This document shows, piece by piece, positions 8,770 to 16,511 of a DNA stretch of 64,000 nucleotides (its first letter is position 1; each line of letters opens with the position of its first letter). The notes under the pieces were generated by a model, which was given only the letters and a program-made list of their open reading frames with translations, was not told where the DNA came from and did no database searches. Origin of the DNA: Bacteroidales bacterium (lineage in GTDB: Bacteria > Bacteroidota > Bacteroidia > Bacteroidales > UBA6680). Both the position numbers and the translations under genes were made by a program. The DNA lies in the NCBI GenBank assembly GCA_025210735.1, contig JAOARD010000032.1:33718-97717 (forward strand), written 5' to 3'.

Positions 8770-9951
8770 TTAATATTGTAATCCTCTTTTCATAACCTGT
8801 TTCAGATCATTCATGCTACTCTCTAAATAATCTAGTGGTGAGGCTATATTCATTCGCATAAAACCGGCACCGTTTTTACCAAACCAATGTCCGGGAGCCA
8901 TTGCCAGTTGTGCCTGATTAAAAAGAATGTTGTTGAGTTGATTTTTATTTAAATCAAGTTCTCGGAAGTCTAACCACAGTTGATATGTACCCTGTGGTTT
9001 TATAAGTTTAATCTGCGGAATCTCTCTCTTAATAAAGGTATTTATCCACTCAATGTTCTTTTCCAGATACATGGTTAATTCATCTAACCACTCTTTACCT
9101 TTTGTATAAGCTGCAATTGTAGCATAGTTTGATATAACATTTCCGTGGTGAAGGAATAACGATTCAACCTTTGATTGTATTCTGCTGAATATAGATTCGT
9201 TGTGCGTATAGATGTATCCATTAGATATACTGTGCATACCGAATGTTTTAGCAGGTGAGCCAAGTAGTGCTATATGATTTCTATTCTCAAGACTTAGTAT
9301 GCTGTTAAATTTGTTGTTTCTGTATATTATGTCTGAGTGAATCTTATCGCTTACAATCATTACATTAAACTCCTCTGCAATTTCAGACAGTTTTGTAAGC
9401 TCCTCCTTAGTCCATACTCTGCCTACCGGATTGTGAGGATTACACAGAATAATCATCTTTACATTCTCATTTGATAGTTTATTCTTCAGATCTTCAGTAT
9501 CAAACCTGTATTCATTATCATTTAATGTCAGAGGATTGTTTATCAGACGTCGGTCTGTTTTTTTAATTATTGATGCAAACTGATGGTAAACCGGTGTTTG
9601 TATAAGAATACCATCTCCCGGATTTGTAAACTCTTGTATAATAACTGACAGAGCAGTTAATACTCCTGATATTTGTATAAACATATCGCTGTTCAGGTGC
9701 AGATTATGTCTTTCTCTGTACCAATCTGCAAGAGCTTTAAAAACATCATTATTGTTAAACTCATACGCAAATATTGCTCTGTCAGCAAGCCTCTTTATCT
9801 CATCAGATACAGCTTCAGGAACTTTAAAGTCCATATCGGCTAACCATAACGATTTAAGTTTATTGTTACCGAAGAGCTGTTTAAGAATTGCAGGATTATT
9901 TTTATAGAAACTTATGTTATCTGTATGATTAACTGTATCAAATGAATTCAT
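8770..9951 (-). CDS. PatB/MalY-type PLP-dependent C-S lyase (aminotransferase fold)
   Basis: This 393-residue fold-type I PLP enzyme includes LWLADMDFKVPEAV at the N-terminus, CNPHNPVGRVWTKEEL in the cofactor region, VSDKIHSD, and the PLP lysine at about residue 235 in SPAKTFGMHS. The WLADMDF start and the D-K-IHSD motif are those of PatB/MalY cystathionine beta-lyases, which split cysteine conjugates into pyruvate, ammonia and a thiol. In this cluster it could release sulfide or thiols for metal binding, with the rhodanese downstream as acceptor. Confidence 0.88.
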   Translation of the reverse strand: MNSFDTVNHTDNISFYKNNPAILKQLFGNNKLKSLWLADMDFKVPEAVSDEIKRLADRAIFAYEFNNNDVFKALADWYRERHNLHLNSDMFIQISGVLTALSVIIQEFTNPGDGILIQTPVYHQFASIIKKTDRRLINNPLTLNDNEYRFDTEDLKNKLSNENVKMIILCNPHNPVGRVWTKEELTKLSEIAEEFNVMIVSDKIHSDIIYRNNKFNSILSLENRNHIALLGSPAKTFGMHSISNGYIYTHNESIFSRIQSKVESLFLHHGNVISNYATIAAYTKGKEWLDELTMYLEKNIEWINTFIKREIPQIKLIKPQGTYQLWLDFRELDLNKNQLNNILFNQAQLAMAPGHWFGKNGAGFMRMNIASPLDYLESSMNDLKQVMKRGLQY

Positions 9952-9965
9952 AATAGTATATTTTA

Positions 9966-10700
9966 TTATTTACCACATCCGGCTCCACATCCTGAAGATA
10001 TAGCCTTTGTTGCTGCTGATACTATATCTGAAACAGAGTTGGTTTTATCAAATACACCTGTTATCTGTCCTTGTGTATTTATAACAATAATAGTTGCCTT
10101 CTTAATGTTTGATATCTGAAGTGTATTTACCAGATTTTTCTCTTTTTCGCTCTCAGTATTTACAGATATAACAGATGTGTTTTTCAGTTTTTCGTGTGCA
10201 CTATTTGCAAGTTTTGTAACGCTGTCTTTTTGAGTTGTTTTACTATTGTATACAACTATTATAGATACCTTTTTGCGGTTAATATTTCTGATTATCTCAG
10301 AGTATGTAGGTGTGGGTATACTATTATTTAGATTATCTGCTGTAATTTGATTGGCAAGAACACCTTTTATAAGGTTACTATATTTGTCAACAATAAGAAT
10401 AGCCGGTTTATCTATATTTCTTAAACCAAACTTCTTTACAAATGATTTATTCTCTTCTGATGTTATATCAAGCTCTATTACAGATATATTTTTGTTGCTG
10501 CTCAGAACACTATTTGCTTTTTTAAGAGCATTCTGTTTATCATCATTGTTCTTTTTATATGCAACAATTATTACTGTATTTCCTTTAGCCTGAGCTTCTG
10601 ATATCTTTGTTATATTATCTGTTTTGTACATACCTGCACAGTTTAAGTTTATAAATATTGCTATAACAAGCATTATAGTTGCTGAACTGAATTTTTTCAT
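9966..10700 (-). CDS. Exported double thioredoxin-fold protein without CxxC
   Basis: The 244 residues begin with a hydrophobic leader ending near NLNCAGMY (possible lipobox LNC). Two similar halves (about residues 35-130 and 140-235) each have the beta-alpha-beta pattern of a thioredoxin fold: VIIVAYKK...VIELDIT...KPAILIVDKYS and VSIIVVYNS...VISVNTE...ATIIVINTQG. Neither half has an active-site CxxC. The very C-terminus is SSGCGAGCGK, a CxxxC tail that may bind metal. It starts a block shared with PatB 14 bp downstream. The leader element at 10701-10760 precedes it. Confidence 0.6.
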   Translation of the reverse strand: MKKFSSATIMLVIAIFINLNCAGMYKTDNITKISEAQAKGNTVIIVAYKKNNDDKQNALKKANSVLSSNKNISVIELDITSEENKSFVKKFGLRNIDKPAILIVDKYSNLIKGVLANQITADNLNNSIPTPTYSEIIRNINRKKVSIIVVYNSKTTQKDSVTKLANSAHEKLKNTSVISVNTESEKEKNLVNTLQISNIKKATIIVINTQGQITGVFDKTNSVSDIVSAATKAISSGCGAGCGK

Positions 10701-10760
10701 ACGTTTATTTATCTTTTAATGATCTGATGAAACTAGCATTTACAATCATGTTTATGTGTA
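10701..10760 (-). repeat. Decayed leader element before the double thioredoxin-fold gene
   Basis: Read on the minus strand, TGCTAGTTTCATCAGATCAT followed by TAAAAGATAAATAAACGT and the start codon parallels the intact leader at 11738-11816. The mini-ORF frame carries a TAG where other copies have a sense codon, so it is no longer translatable as one piece. Confidence 0.5.
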
Positions 10761-10816
10761 AGGAGTTCATTGCAAATGCTTTGTTTAATTATAATATTGT
10801 TTTGTATCTGTGTTTT

Positions 10817-11482
10817 TTATTTGTTAGCACATATGAATATCTGTCCCAGAAAGGTGTTTTCGTTAAGGTAGAAATCTACGAACACATCTTTAAAGTTGTC
10901 CGGAACGGAGTTAAATGTAATTTTCTCTTTGAGAATCTTGTTTTGCCACAGTTGTATATTCGGATATTTACTAATAAAGTTATATCCGGTAAGTTCTTTT
11001 ATAAGGTGTATTCTGTGTAGTACCGGAAGCCATGCTATATCAATAAGAGACAAACATGTACATTCGTGATATTTGTTGGTGTTCAGGTTTGATTCAATTA
11101 ATTTTAGTGTTTTATCCAGCTTATCCTGATTCTCTTTTAACAGTTTTTTATTTGCACTTCGTTGTGTTATACACTGATCAATATATAGCTTGTTAGCTAT
11201 ATTACTCCACTCTTTTACCTGTTTGCTATACGTGTATTTTAATCTGGTAATTGCAGTAGGATATGCTTTTTGTATATATGTAACAATGTTATCTACACCT
11301 GCTATATACTTTTTATCTTCTGTCTCTATTACAGGTTCAATGTCGGGTGAGATATCACTGAACCATTCAGGAATATCATCCAGATCAATAAACTTTGACT
11401 CAAAAGGTATATCTATTGCCAGTAATAGGGCAGCTATTCTCTGATAACAGGGACATATTTTAAAGCTGATTAATTTTATCAT
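10817..11482 (-). CDS. Glutathione S-transferase-like protein
   Basis: The 221 residues have a GST layout. An N-terminal thioredoxin-like domain (MIKLISFKICPCYQRIAALL, with CPCYQR at the catalytic position, and a glutathione-site-like region at PVIETEDKKYIAGVDNI) is followed by an all-helical domain with CLSLIDIAWLPVLHRI. The CPxC-type start resembles omega-class or glutaredoxin-like GSTs, which reduce rather than conjugate. In an arsenic cluster a dehydroascorbate/arsenical reductase-type role is plausible but not shown. A perfect hairpin (11522-11548) separates it from the upstream Cys-rich peptide. Confidence 0.72.
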   Translation of the reverse strand: MIKLISFKICPCYQRIAALLLAIDIPFESKFIDLDDIPEWFSDISPDIEPVIETEDKKYIAGVDNIVTYIQKAYPTAITRLKYTYSKQVKEWSNIANKLYIDQCITQRSANKKLLKENQDKLDKTLKLIESNLNTNKYHECTCLSLIDIAWLPVLHRIHLIKELTGYNFISKYPNIQLWQNKILKEKITFNSVPDNFKDVFVDFYLNENTFLGQIFICANK

Positions 11483-11521
11483 TATATGTTTTGTGATTTA
11501 CATCTGTAGATTATCCGGGCA

Positions 11522-11548
11522 ACTTACCTGTATATTTAACAGGTAAGT
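11522..11548 (-). terminator. Perfect 10-bp intergenic hairpin
   Basis: ACTTACCTGT (11522-11531) pairs with ACAGGTAAGT (11539-11548) over a 7-nt loop. No T-run follows on either strand, so it is more likely an mRNA processing or partial attenuation element between the Cys-rich peptide gene and the GST gene than a full terminator. Confidence 0.55.
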
Positions 11549-11566
11549 CCGGAATGTGGTTAATTG

Positions 11567-11737
11567 TTAATTACAGCATGAATTCTGAGATTTTTTGCTC
11601 TTATCATCCTGATCAAATTCTTCGATTTTAAAATCGCAACATCCTGATGAGGCTTTGCTCTTTTTTTCATCTTTTACCTCTTCAAACTGCACATTGCAGC
11701 ATCCTGAGGCTTTTTTTGATTTTTTGAAAATTTTCAT
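11567..11737 (-). CDS. 56-aa Cys-pair peptide
   Basis: A complete short frame (ATG 11737, TAA at 11567) encodes 56 residues that are highly charged. Three CC pairs are evenly spread: SGCCNVQFEE, SGCCDFKIEE and NSCCN at the end. The first two are a clear internal duplication (K-S-K-K-A-S-x-G-C-C-x-x-x-x-E-E). It has no signal peptide. Twin cysteines in a small soluble acidic/basic peptide suggest a cytoplasmic thiol metal ligand or chaperone for arsenite or mercury. It lies between the MerT-like and GST genes and directly follows a leader mini-ORF that stops 4 nt before its ATG. Confidence 0.72.
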   Translation of the reverse strand: MKIFKKSKKASGCCNVQFEEVKDEKKSKASSGCCDFKIEEFDQDDKSKKSQNSCCN

Positions 11738-12004
11738 CTGTTTATTTTTTCTTTTTAATGGTCAGATGGAACTCGCATTTATAATCATCCTCGTGTGTGT
11801 GAATGACCATTCTCATGCTCGTTTCATCTGTTTATAATTGTTTTTTATTTGTCAGATAGAATTCGCATTAAGATTGTATTTGTTTACTTGCAAAGTTTTT
11901 CTTATGCTCGTTTTATCTGGCTATAATTTATTTTTTAAGTTTTAAGAAAGAACTTACATGAGTAGGCTGTTTGATGTTCGAAAAGACTTTTACTCATGCT
12001 CGTT
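11735..12004 (-). repeat. Three tandem ~90-bp leader elements
   Basis: Copies start (plus-strand edge) at 11735, 11825 and about 11914, spaced 90 and 89 bp. Each has the order start-codon arm CATCTG, an AT-rich stretch, CAGATGGAACTCGCAT or a variant, a variable middle, and ATGCTCGTTT. The copy nearest the gene is intact; the outer two are progressively decayed. Together with a diverged stretch to 12141 they explain most of the 400 bp between the Cys-rich peptide and the MerT-like gene. Confidence 0.7.
11742..11816 (-). CDS. 24-aa leader mini-ORF
   Basis: On the minus strand an ATG at 11816 opens 24 codons with the core HTHEDDYKCEFHL and a lysine-rich end, and stops with TAA 4 nt before the ATG of the Cys-rich peptide. 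A copy at 63004-63090 keeps most of the core (HTHEDDY, then EFHLA) although its bases differ at compensating positions (TAT AAA TGC versus TAT AAT GCA). The same arrangement recurs before other genes. Translation is not proven; stop-to-start spacing suggests coupling. Confidence 0.45.
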   Translation of the reverse strand: MRMVIHTHEDDYKCEFHLTIKKKK

Positions 12005-12141
12005 CATTTCTATGTGATTATATATTATTGTATTAATGTTTTTTTATTCAGTAGATTGTAGATTTGCTTATCTGTTATAATTATTCTCAATTGCTCGATT
12101 GAACTTATACCTACAACCACATAAGTGTGTAAAGAAATACT

Positions 12142-12639
12142 TTACTCATGCTTCGTTTCATCTTTATTAGTTGTACAGCATGAGCTCTCTTTTTGAATGG
12201 TTATAGGCTCTTTTTTTGTAACTGTAGTGCAGCACTTATCTGTTGTTTGTGGAGTTTCAGCAGGCTTGTTATCCATAAAGAATGTTGATATTACTGCTAT
12301 AACGCCTATCCATAACATTGATTTTGCAAGCCAGCCTGATCTCTTTTTCTTCGGATCGCAACAACTACTCTGTTCTTTCTGAGATTCAGTATCGCAGCAA
12401 GAACCTTTGTCTTTTTTAAGATATATGATATAGAACCCATATATAAGTGCAACAACAGCTAATACTGTGAATAGTGTATGATACTCAGCAAAAAAGCTTA
12501 GCTGAGAAGCTCCTATACCAAACCATGCAAGAAAAGCTGCAATTAAAGGAAACCCGCAACAACTTATAATTCCTAAAAAGGCTAAAACTGATGATAGTAG
12601 TCCTACAAGCGATGATGTGACAACATTTTTTTTGTTCAT
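12142..12639 (-). CDS. MerT-like thiol-metal membrane transporter with Cys-rich loops
   Basis: The 165-residue protein has a MerT-type first half: LGIISCCGFPLIAAFLAWFGIG, with paired cysteines in the first membrane helix, then a segment like FAEYHTLFTVLAVVALIYGFYIIYL. A cytoplasmic loop carries GSCCDTES and SSCCDPKK, a further helix follows (MLWIGVIAVISTFFM), and the tail holds DKCCTT and SSCCTT. MerT moves Hg(II) inward between cysteine pairs. The long extra Cys-pair segments are unusual. In an ArsR/ACR3 cluster the metal may be arsenic or mercury. The last codons are formed by an arm of the leader element. Confidence 0.75.
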   Translation of the reverse strand: MNKKNVVTSSLVGLLSSVLAFLGIISCCGFPLIAAFLAWFGIGASQLSFFAEYHTLFTVLAVVALIYGFYIIYLKKDKGSCCDTESQKEQSSCCDPKKKRSGWLAKSMLWIGVIAVISTFFMDNKPAETPQTTDKCCTTVTKKEPITIQKESSCCTTNKDETKHE

Positions 12640-12863
12640 TTTTTACGAGATTTTAATTAATTATATGTTTGTTATTTCTTTTAAATACTACCTGAAACAC
12701 TGTATGTTTGAAGGTATTGGCATTGCCAGTGATTATTCTTACATGCTGGTTTCTTATTAAGAAGTCGCAGATAGTGGTAAGAAGACACATATTTCTCTGA
12801 TAAAAATTACTATTGGTTACTATACTCAGTTATTCAGCAACTTCTGATAGTTGCAAATAAGGA

Positions 12864-13592
12864 TTAATTTAATCTGAAACTTATGCCGAGTATCATGTTT
12901 GCTGTCTTTGCATCCGGATTTAATGCAATAATTGCCCATACGGGTATCTCAGCTTTCTCCATAACAGATATGTTGTTCTGTATTTTAATACCTGTGTTTA
13001 CAATATTTGTATGTTTTGCATACATGCTGTTTCTGAATACGTTTAGTCCGGCAAAACAGTTTATTTCAGTTTTTTTAAACTTATATCTGTATTCTAACTC
13101 AGCATATGAAGAGTAACGCTGATTGCCGTTTATATCCAGATCTCTACCCCATAGCATTGTGCTCCATTTTATTGTGAGAGGTAATTTGTTGCCAAAATTA
13201 TAAGAGAGTGTTGCGTCAATAAGATGATTTGTTGACTCTCTTTTAAGATCAAAGTAGTTATATTTGTCAATCGATTCTCTGTCTCTTGAAGCATATAAAT
13301 CCCATACAGACAGGCTTATGTTTTTTGTTATCTTGTAGCTCAGGTGCAGATCAAATTCGGAGTATTTGTTGTTAAATGCATATCCTCCCCATACACCAAT
13401 ATTTAACCTTTTAGAACTATATGTAATATCCGTCTCTATATTTGCAGAGTTATTAACCATTATACCACGCCAATAGTGTTTGGATGTAATTGTAGGGTTT
13501 ACCTCTAATTTCGAATTGGTTTGTGCATTTGTAGTGGCATATGATATAAATGTTATAGCAACTACTGTTAAGATGTGTTTTAGATTTTGCAT
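12864..13592 (-). CDS. Outer-membrane beta-barrel (Gcw_chp/TorF-type porin candidate)
   Basis: The 242 residues have a signal peptide ending at TNAQ, then alternating-hydrophobicity strands and a terminal aromatic-like strand ending in FRLN. The early motif TSKHYWRGIMVNNSANIETDITYS resembles the SDYVWRG start of the Gcw_chp family of putative porins. The region upstream (12640-12863, 224 bp) shows no gene. Lying between the sigma factor and the MerT-like transporter, it probably provides an outer-membrane pore for the cluster. The family assignment is from pattern memory. Confidence 0.65.
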   Translation of the reverse strand: MQNLKHILTVVAITFISYATTNAQTNSKLEVNPTITSKHYWRGIMVNNSANIETDITYSSKRLNIGVWGGYAFNNKYSEFDLHLSYKITKNISLSVWDLYASRDRESIDKYNYFDLKRESTNHLIDATLSYNFGNKLPLTIKWSTMLWGRDLDINGNQRYSSYAELEYRYKFKKTEINCFAGLNVFRNSMYAKHTNIVNTGIKIQNNISVMEKAEIPVWAIIALNPDAKTANMILGISFRLN

Positions 13593-13661
13593 CTGTTTTA
13601 ATTTGTTAATTCAACACTGTTTTGGTATGGTGTCGGATTACATATCAAAAAGACACATGAA

Positions 13662-13680
13662 CCCGGATTTAAGATCCGGG
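13662..13680 (-). terminator. Short GC-rich hairpin after the sigma factor gene
   Basis: CCCGGAT (13662-13668) pairs with ATCCGGG (13674-13680) over a 5-nt loop, just past the stop of the sigma factor. On the minus strand it is followed by TTCATGTGTC, a weak T-run, so termination would be partial. Confidence 0.5.
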
Positions 13681-13690
13681 TAGGAGAGGT

Positions 13691-14290
13691 TTATCTGTTT
13701 TTGTTTATGTCTTTCTCTATCTTGTGTAGTTGATCACATGAGGCTTTTATGGTACAGTGAGCAAAGGCACCACTCTCAGTATATTCAATGTCGCAGCATT
13801 CAAGAAACAGTTCGTGAAGTTTCTTTCTGGCACGTTGACAACGCATTTTTGTTGCAGATAGCGACAGGTTCAGTTTCTCTGCAATCTCAGACTGTTTCAT
13901 GTTGTCAATATCGCTCATATATAGAGGAACACTGTATTCGTCAGGCAGAAGCTTAATCATAGGAACAATAAAATCCTCGGCAGTAATAGCAGGAATCTCA
14001 TCTTCGTCAGACGATTCTATCTCTGTATCTACATAGTTCAGAAAATCTTTTCGACGATATCTGTCGGCAATAATGTTACGGGTTACCTGAAACAACCACG
14101 CTTTAATATTATTTACCTGAAGTTGTTTGTCGTAAGCATCAATCATTCTGCCCATAACCTCCTGAGTAATATCCTTTGCAATATCAATATCGTTTACCTT
14201 TTTTATTACATAACCAAGTATTTTGTCGTAGAAATCGGATACTATATTGTGTGGATTACAACACTCTGTTTTATTGTTATTTTTAGCCAT
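13691..14290 (-). CDS. sigZ: SigZ-like ECF sigma factor
   Basis: From the ATG at 14290 the protein has 199 residues; a GTG at 14320 would add ten but falls inside a hairpin, so the ATG is preferred. Region 2 is DIAKDITQEVMGRMI followed by NNIKAWLFQVTRNIIADRYRRKDF. Region 4 is QSEIAEKLNLSLSATKMRCQRARKKL. It ends in LECCDIEY, then HCTIKASC, the Cys block typical of SigZ-type factors. It follows ACR3 by 66 bp in the ars operon. It could direct polymerase to the cluster's own promoters, which would be positive feedback on arsenic or metal stress. Confidence 0.82.
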   Translation of the reverse strand: MAKNNNKTECCNPHNIVSDFYDKILGYVIKKVNDIDIAKDITQEVMGRMIDAYDKQLQVNNIKAWLFQVTRNIIADRYRRKDFLNYVDTEIESSDEDEIPAITAEDFIVPMIKLLPDEYSVPLYMSDIDNMKQSEIAEKLNLSLSATKMRCQRARKKLHELFLECCDIEYTESGAFAHCTIKASCDQLHKIEKDINKNR

Positions 14291-14305
14291 AGTAATGTTT
14301 GTTGA

Positions 14306-14339
14306 AAGATCCGACACCAAAATATTAATGCCGGATCTT
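14306..14339 (-). terminator. Hairpin between ACR3 and the sigma factor gene
   Basis: AAGATCCG (14306-14313) pairs with CGGATCTT (14332-14339) with an 18-nt loop. On the minus strand the stem is followed by TCAACAAACATT. It shares the GATCCG core with the hairpin at 13662-13680. It is probably an attenuator that lowers sigma factor expression relative to ACR3. Confidence 0.5.
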
Positions 14340-14356
14340 GTAGTTATAGTATAGTT

Positions 14357-15433
14357 TTATTTGCTGAAATATCTCTTCTTAAATTTAAGAGCTACGTTTA
14401 CCAGTGCAATCATAACAGGTACCTCTACCAGCGGACCTATTACCGCTGTAAATGCTTCGCCTGAGTTCATGCCGAATATTGCAATTGCCACAGCTATGGC
14501 AAGCTCAAAGTTATTACTGGCAGCAGTAAACGATAGAGTTGTTGTCTGCTCATAGTTAGCACCAACTTTTTTGCTCATAAAGAATGATATAATGAACATT
14601 ACAATAAAGTATATTAAAAGCGGGATTGCTATAATAATAACATCAAGAGGTATCTTTACAATGTATTCGCCCTTTAAAGAGAACATTACCACTATTGTAA
14701 ATAGCAGTGCAATTAGTGTTACCGGGCTTATTTTAGGTATAAATTTTGTATGATACCACTGCTTGCTTTTTACTCTTATAAGAATGAATCTGGTCAAAAA
14801 ACCAGCTACAAAAGGAATACCCAGATATATTAAAACACTTTCAGCTATCTGCCATATTGTTATATTCTCAACAGCATTATTTGTTGGAATACCAAACCAT
14901 TCCGGAAGCACAGCAATAAAGAAGTATGCGTATACGGAGAAGAAGAGTACCTGAAATATAGAGTTAAAGGCAACAAGTCCGGCTGCATATTGAGTATCAC
15001 CTTTTGCCAGATCATTCCATACAATTACCATGGCAATACATCGTGCCAGACCAATCATAATTATTCCGTACATATATGGCAGGTTGGCGTTATTTTCGCC
15101 AGGGAATATTTTGAAGAATGCTATTGCTAATATGAACATTAATACCGGACCAATAATCCAGTTTTGAATTAACGAAAGAGACAGAACTTTGTAGTTCTTA
15201 AAAACATCTCCGAGCTCCTCATATTTTACCTTTGCAAGCGGAGGGTACATCATTAATATAAGACCTATTGCAATAGGTATATTGGTGGTGCTGTCTTCTG
15301 ATGGTTTTAATGACTCCCAGAAATCGGCAATTGCAGGAAACAGATATCCTGATAATACACCAATTGCCATTGCCAGAAATATCCATAGTGTAAGATATCT
15401 GTCAAGAAATTTAAGTCGTTGTTTTGATGGCAT
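14357..15433 (-). CDS. ACR3-family arsenite efflux permease
   Basis: This 358-residue membrane protein has about ten hydrophobic helices. It shows the ACR3 signature [19 protein letters not shown] with the conserved cysteine needed for As(III) transport, followed by [14 protein letters not shown] second conserved block is [48 protein letters not shown]3 expels arsenite across the inner membrane using the proton-motive force. It sits downstream of arsR and arsC, separated from arsC by 120 bp that hold a small inverted repeat (15537-15551). Confidence 0.96.
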   Translation of the reverse strand: MPSKQRLKFLDRYLTLWIFLAMAIGVLSGYLFPAIADFWESLKPSEDSTTNIPIAIGLILMMYPPLAKVKYEELGDVFKNYKVLSLSLIQNWIIGPVLMFILAIAFFKIFPGENNANLPYMYGIIMIGLARCIAMVIVWNDLAKGDTQYAAGLVAFNSIFQVLFFSVYAYFFIAVLPEWFGIPTNNAVENITIWQIAESVLIYLGIPFVAGFLTRFILIRVKSKQWYHTKFIPKISPVTLIALLFTIVVMFSLKGEYIVKIPLDVIIIAIPLLIYFIVMFIISFFMSKKVGANYEQTTTLSFTAASNNFELAIAVAIAIFGMNSGEAFTAVIGPLVEVPVMIALVNVALKFKKRYFSK

Positions 15434-15553
15434 ATCTTTTGAATTTAAAGTTGTTAGCTTGTTTTGTGATGAAGTGTTGTTTTTTGAAACAGGAGCCTAC
15501 AGAGTGCAGACTTCCTGATTCCAAAAAATTAATGACTAACAGACAGTTAGTTT

Positions 15554-15976
15554 CTATTTGTTCTGTGATATTTCGTTGTAAAGTTTCTTGAACTCAACAC
15601 CAATCTCGTCACGTACTCTTATGAATTCACTCCAGATAAACTCATCGGTACCAGTTGCGTGCGAAGGATCATCGAATCCAATATGCAGACGATGTTTTAC
15701 TTTACCCATGAATGCAGGACAAGCCTCATTTGCTCCTCCGCATACAGTAATAACATAGTCCCACTCTTCGCCCAGATATTTCTCCACAGAGTCTGATGTG
15801 TGATTGCTTATATCAAGATCAATTTCAGCCATTGCTTTTACAGCATTTGCATTTAGTTTACCAGAAGCTTCTGTTCCTGCAGATCGTACTGTGATATTGT
15901 TGTCAAATGATTGCATAAAACCATGTGCCATTTGGCTGCGGCAACTATTGCCTGTACATAAAATTAAGATTTTCAT
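15554..15976 (-). CDS. arsC: Arsenate reductase, low-molecular-weight phosphatase type
   Basis: The 140 residues have the phosphatase P-loop at the N-terminus, ILCTGNSCRSQMAHG (nucleophile Cys7, Arg13), and HTSDSVEKYLGEEWDYVITVCGGANEACPAF, which supplies the two further redox cysteines of the thioredoxin-coupled ArsC class. The WDYVITVCG and later DDPSHATGTD motifs are characteristic. It reduces arsenate to arsenite for export by ACR3. It starts one base after the arsR stop, so the pair is translationally linked. Confidence 0.96.
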   Translation of the reverse strand: MKILILCTGNSCRSQMAHGFMQSFDNNITVRSAGTEASGKLNANAVKAMAEIDLDISNHTSDSVEKYLGEEWDYVITVCGGANEACPAFMGKVKHRLHIGFDDPSHATGTDEFIWSEFIRVRDEIGVEFKKLYNEISQNK

Positions 15977-15977
15977 T

Positions 15978-16310
15978 TTATTCGCATTTATAATTGTTAA
16001 TATTCAGATTTTTAATAAACATATTAAGTATATCAGACAGCTCTTCAACTTTCTCGGGATTCAGACAGTATTTGGTTTTTACACCATCTATATGTCCCTG
16101 AATCAGACCTGCCTCTTTCAGCTCTTTAATGTGCTGATTAACTGTTGTACGTCCCAGAGGTAATTCATCTGAAATATCTCCGGTAATACATGTTTCTGAT
16201 GCAGCCAGAAACTGTAAAATTTGTAAACGTGCAGGGTGCGATAAAGCCTTAAATAGCTTAGCGCTCTCTGTTAGTTCTTTATTGAATAGTTCTGTTTTTG
16301 ATTGTACCAT
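15978..16310 (-). CDS. arsR: ArsR-family arsenic repressor
   Basis: This 110-residue winged helix contains SHPARLQILQFLAASETCITGDISDELPLGRTTVNQHIKELKEAGLIQGHIDGVKTKYCLNPEKV. The first helix-3 cysteine (SETCITG) is present, but the second cysteine of the classical ELCVCDL site is not. Other cysteines are Cys in KYCLN and the C-terminal Cys (NNYKCE), so the inducer site is of the alternative type. It heads the ars operon and faces two strong palindromes in its own promoter region. Confidence 0.94.
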   Translation of the reverse strand: MVQSKTELFNKELTESAKLFKALSHPARLQILQFLAASETCITGDISDELPLGRTTVNQHIKELKEAGLIQGHIDGVKTKYCLNPEKVEELSDILNMFIKNLNINNYKCE

Positions 16311-16323
16311 GTTTTTTAATTTT

Positions 16324-16370
16324 GACGTAAATATACGTCGTTTATTTTTAATTGACGTAAAAATACGTCA
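16324..16370. promoter_or_regulatory. Double palindromic ArsR operator
   Basis: Two inverted repeats lie 14 and 43 bp upstream of the arsR start. They are GACGTAAATATACGTC (16324-16339) and TGACGTAAAAATACGTCA (16353-16370), centred 30 bp apart, which is close to three helical turns, so both face the same side. A -7-like TATATTTA on the minus strand lies inside the first palindrome, so repressor binding would block polymerase. Confidence 0.85.
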
Positions 16371-16458
16371 TAAAATATTTAAGAAATTATCAACGTTTCT
16401 GTATAGGTGATTAATATCTCGTTGTATATGATTAATTTGACCGGAGTTTTGTATATAA

Positions 16459-16489
16459 AATAAGGGTGCTCATAAAAGGCACCCTTATT
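16459..16489. terminator. Intrinsic terminator of the T9SS surface-protein gene
   Basis: AATAAGGGTGC (16459-16469) pairs perfectly with GCACCCTTATT (16479-16489) around a 9-nt loop. On the minus strand it is followed by TTTTATATAC, so it ends transcription of the 1359-aa gene before the ars promoter. Confidence 0.85.
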
Positions 16490-16511
16490 GATATTTGTTG
16501 AAGAGACTGTG

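Noticed and set aside
12640..12863. A further leader element or small gene between the porin and MerT-like genes
   Set aside because: Neither the leader arms nor an open frame with a start could be recognised there.
15537..15551. CTAAC/GTTAG inverted repeat after arsC as a terminator
   Set aside because: The stem has only five pairs. A T-rich stretch follows on the minus strand, but it would at most be a weak attenuator, so I did not list it as a terminator.
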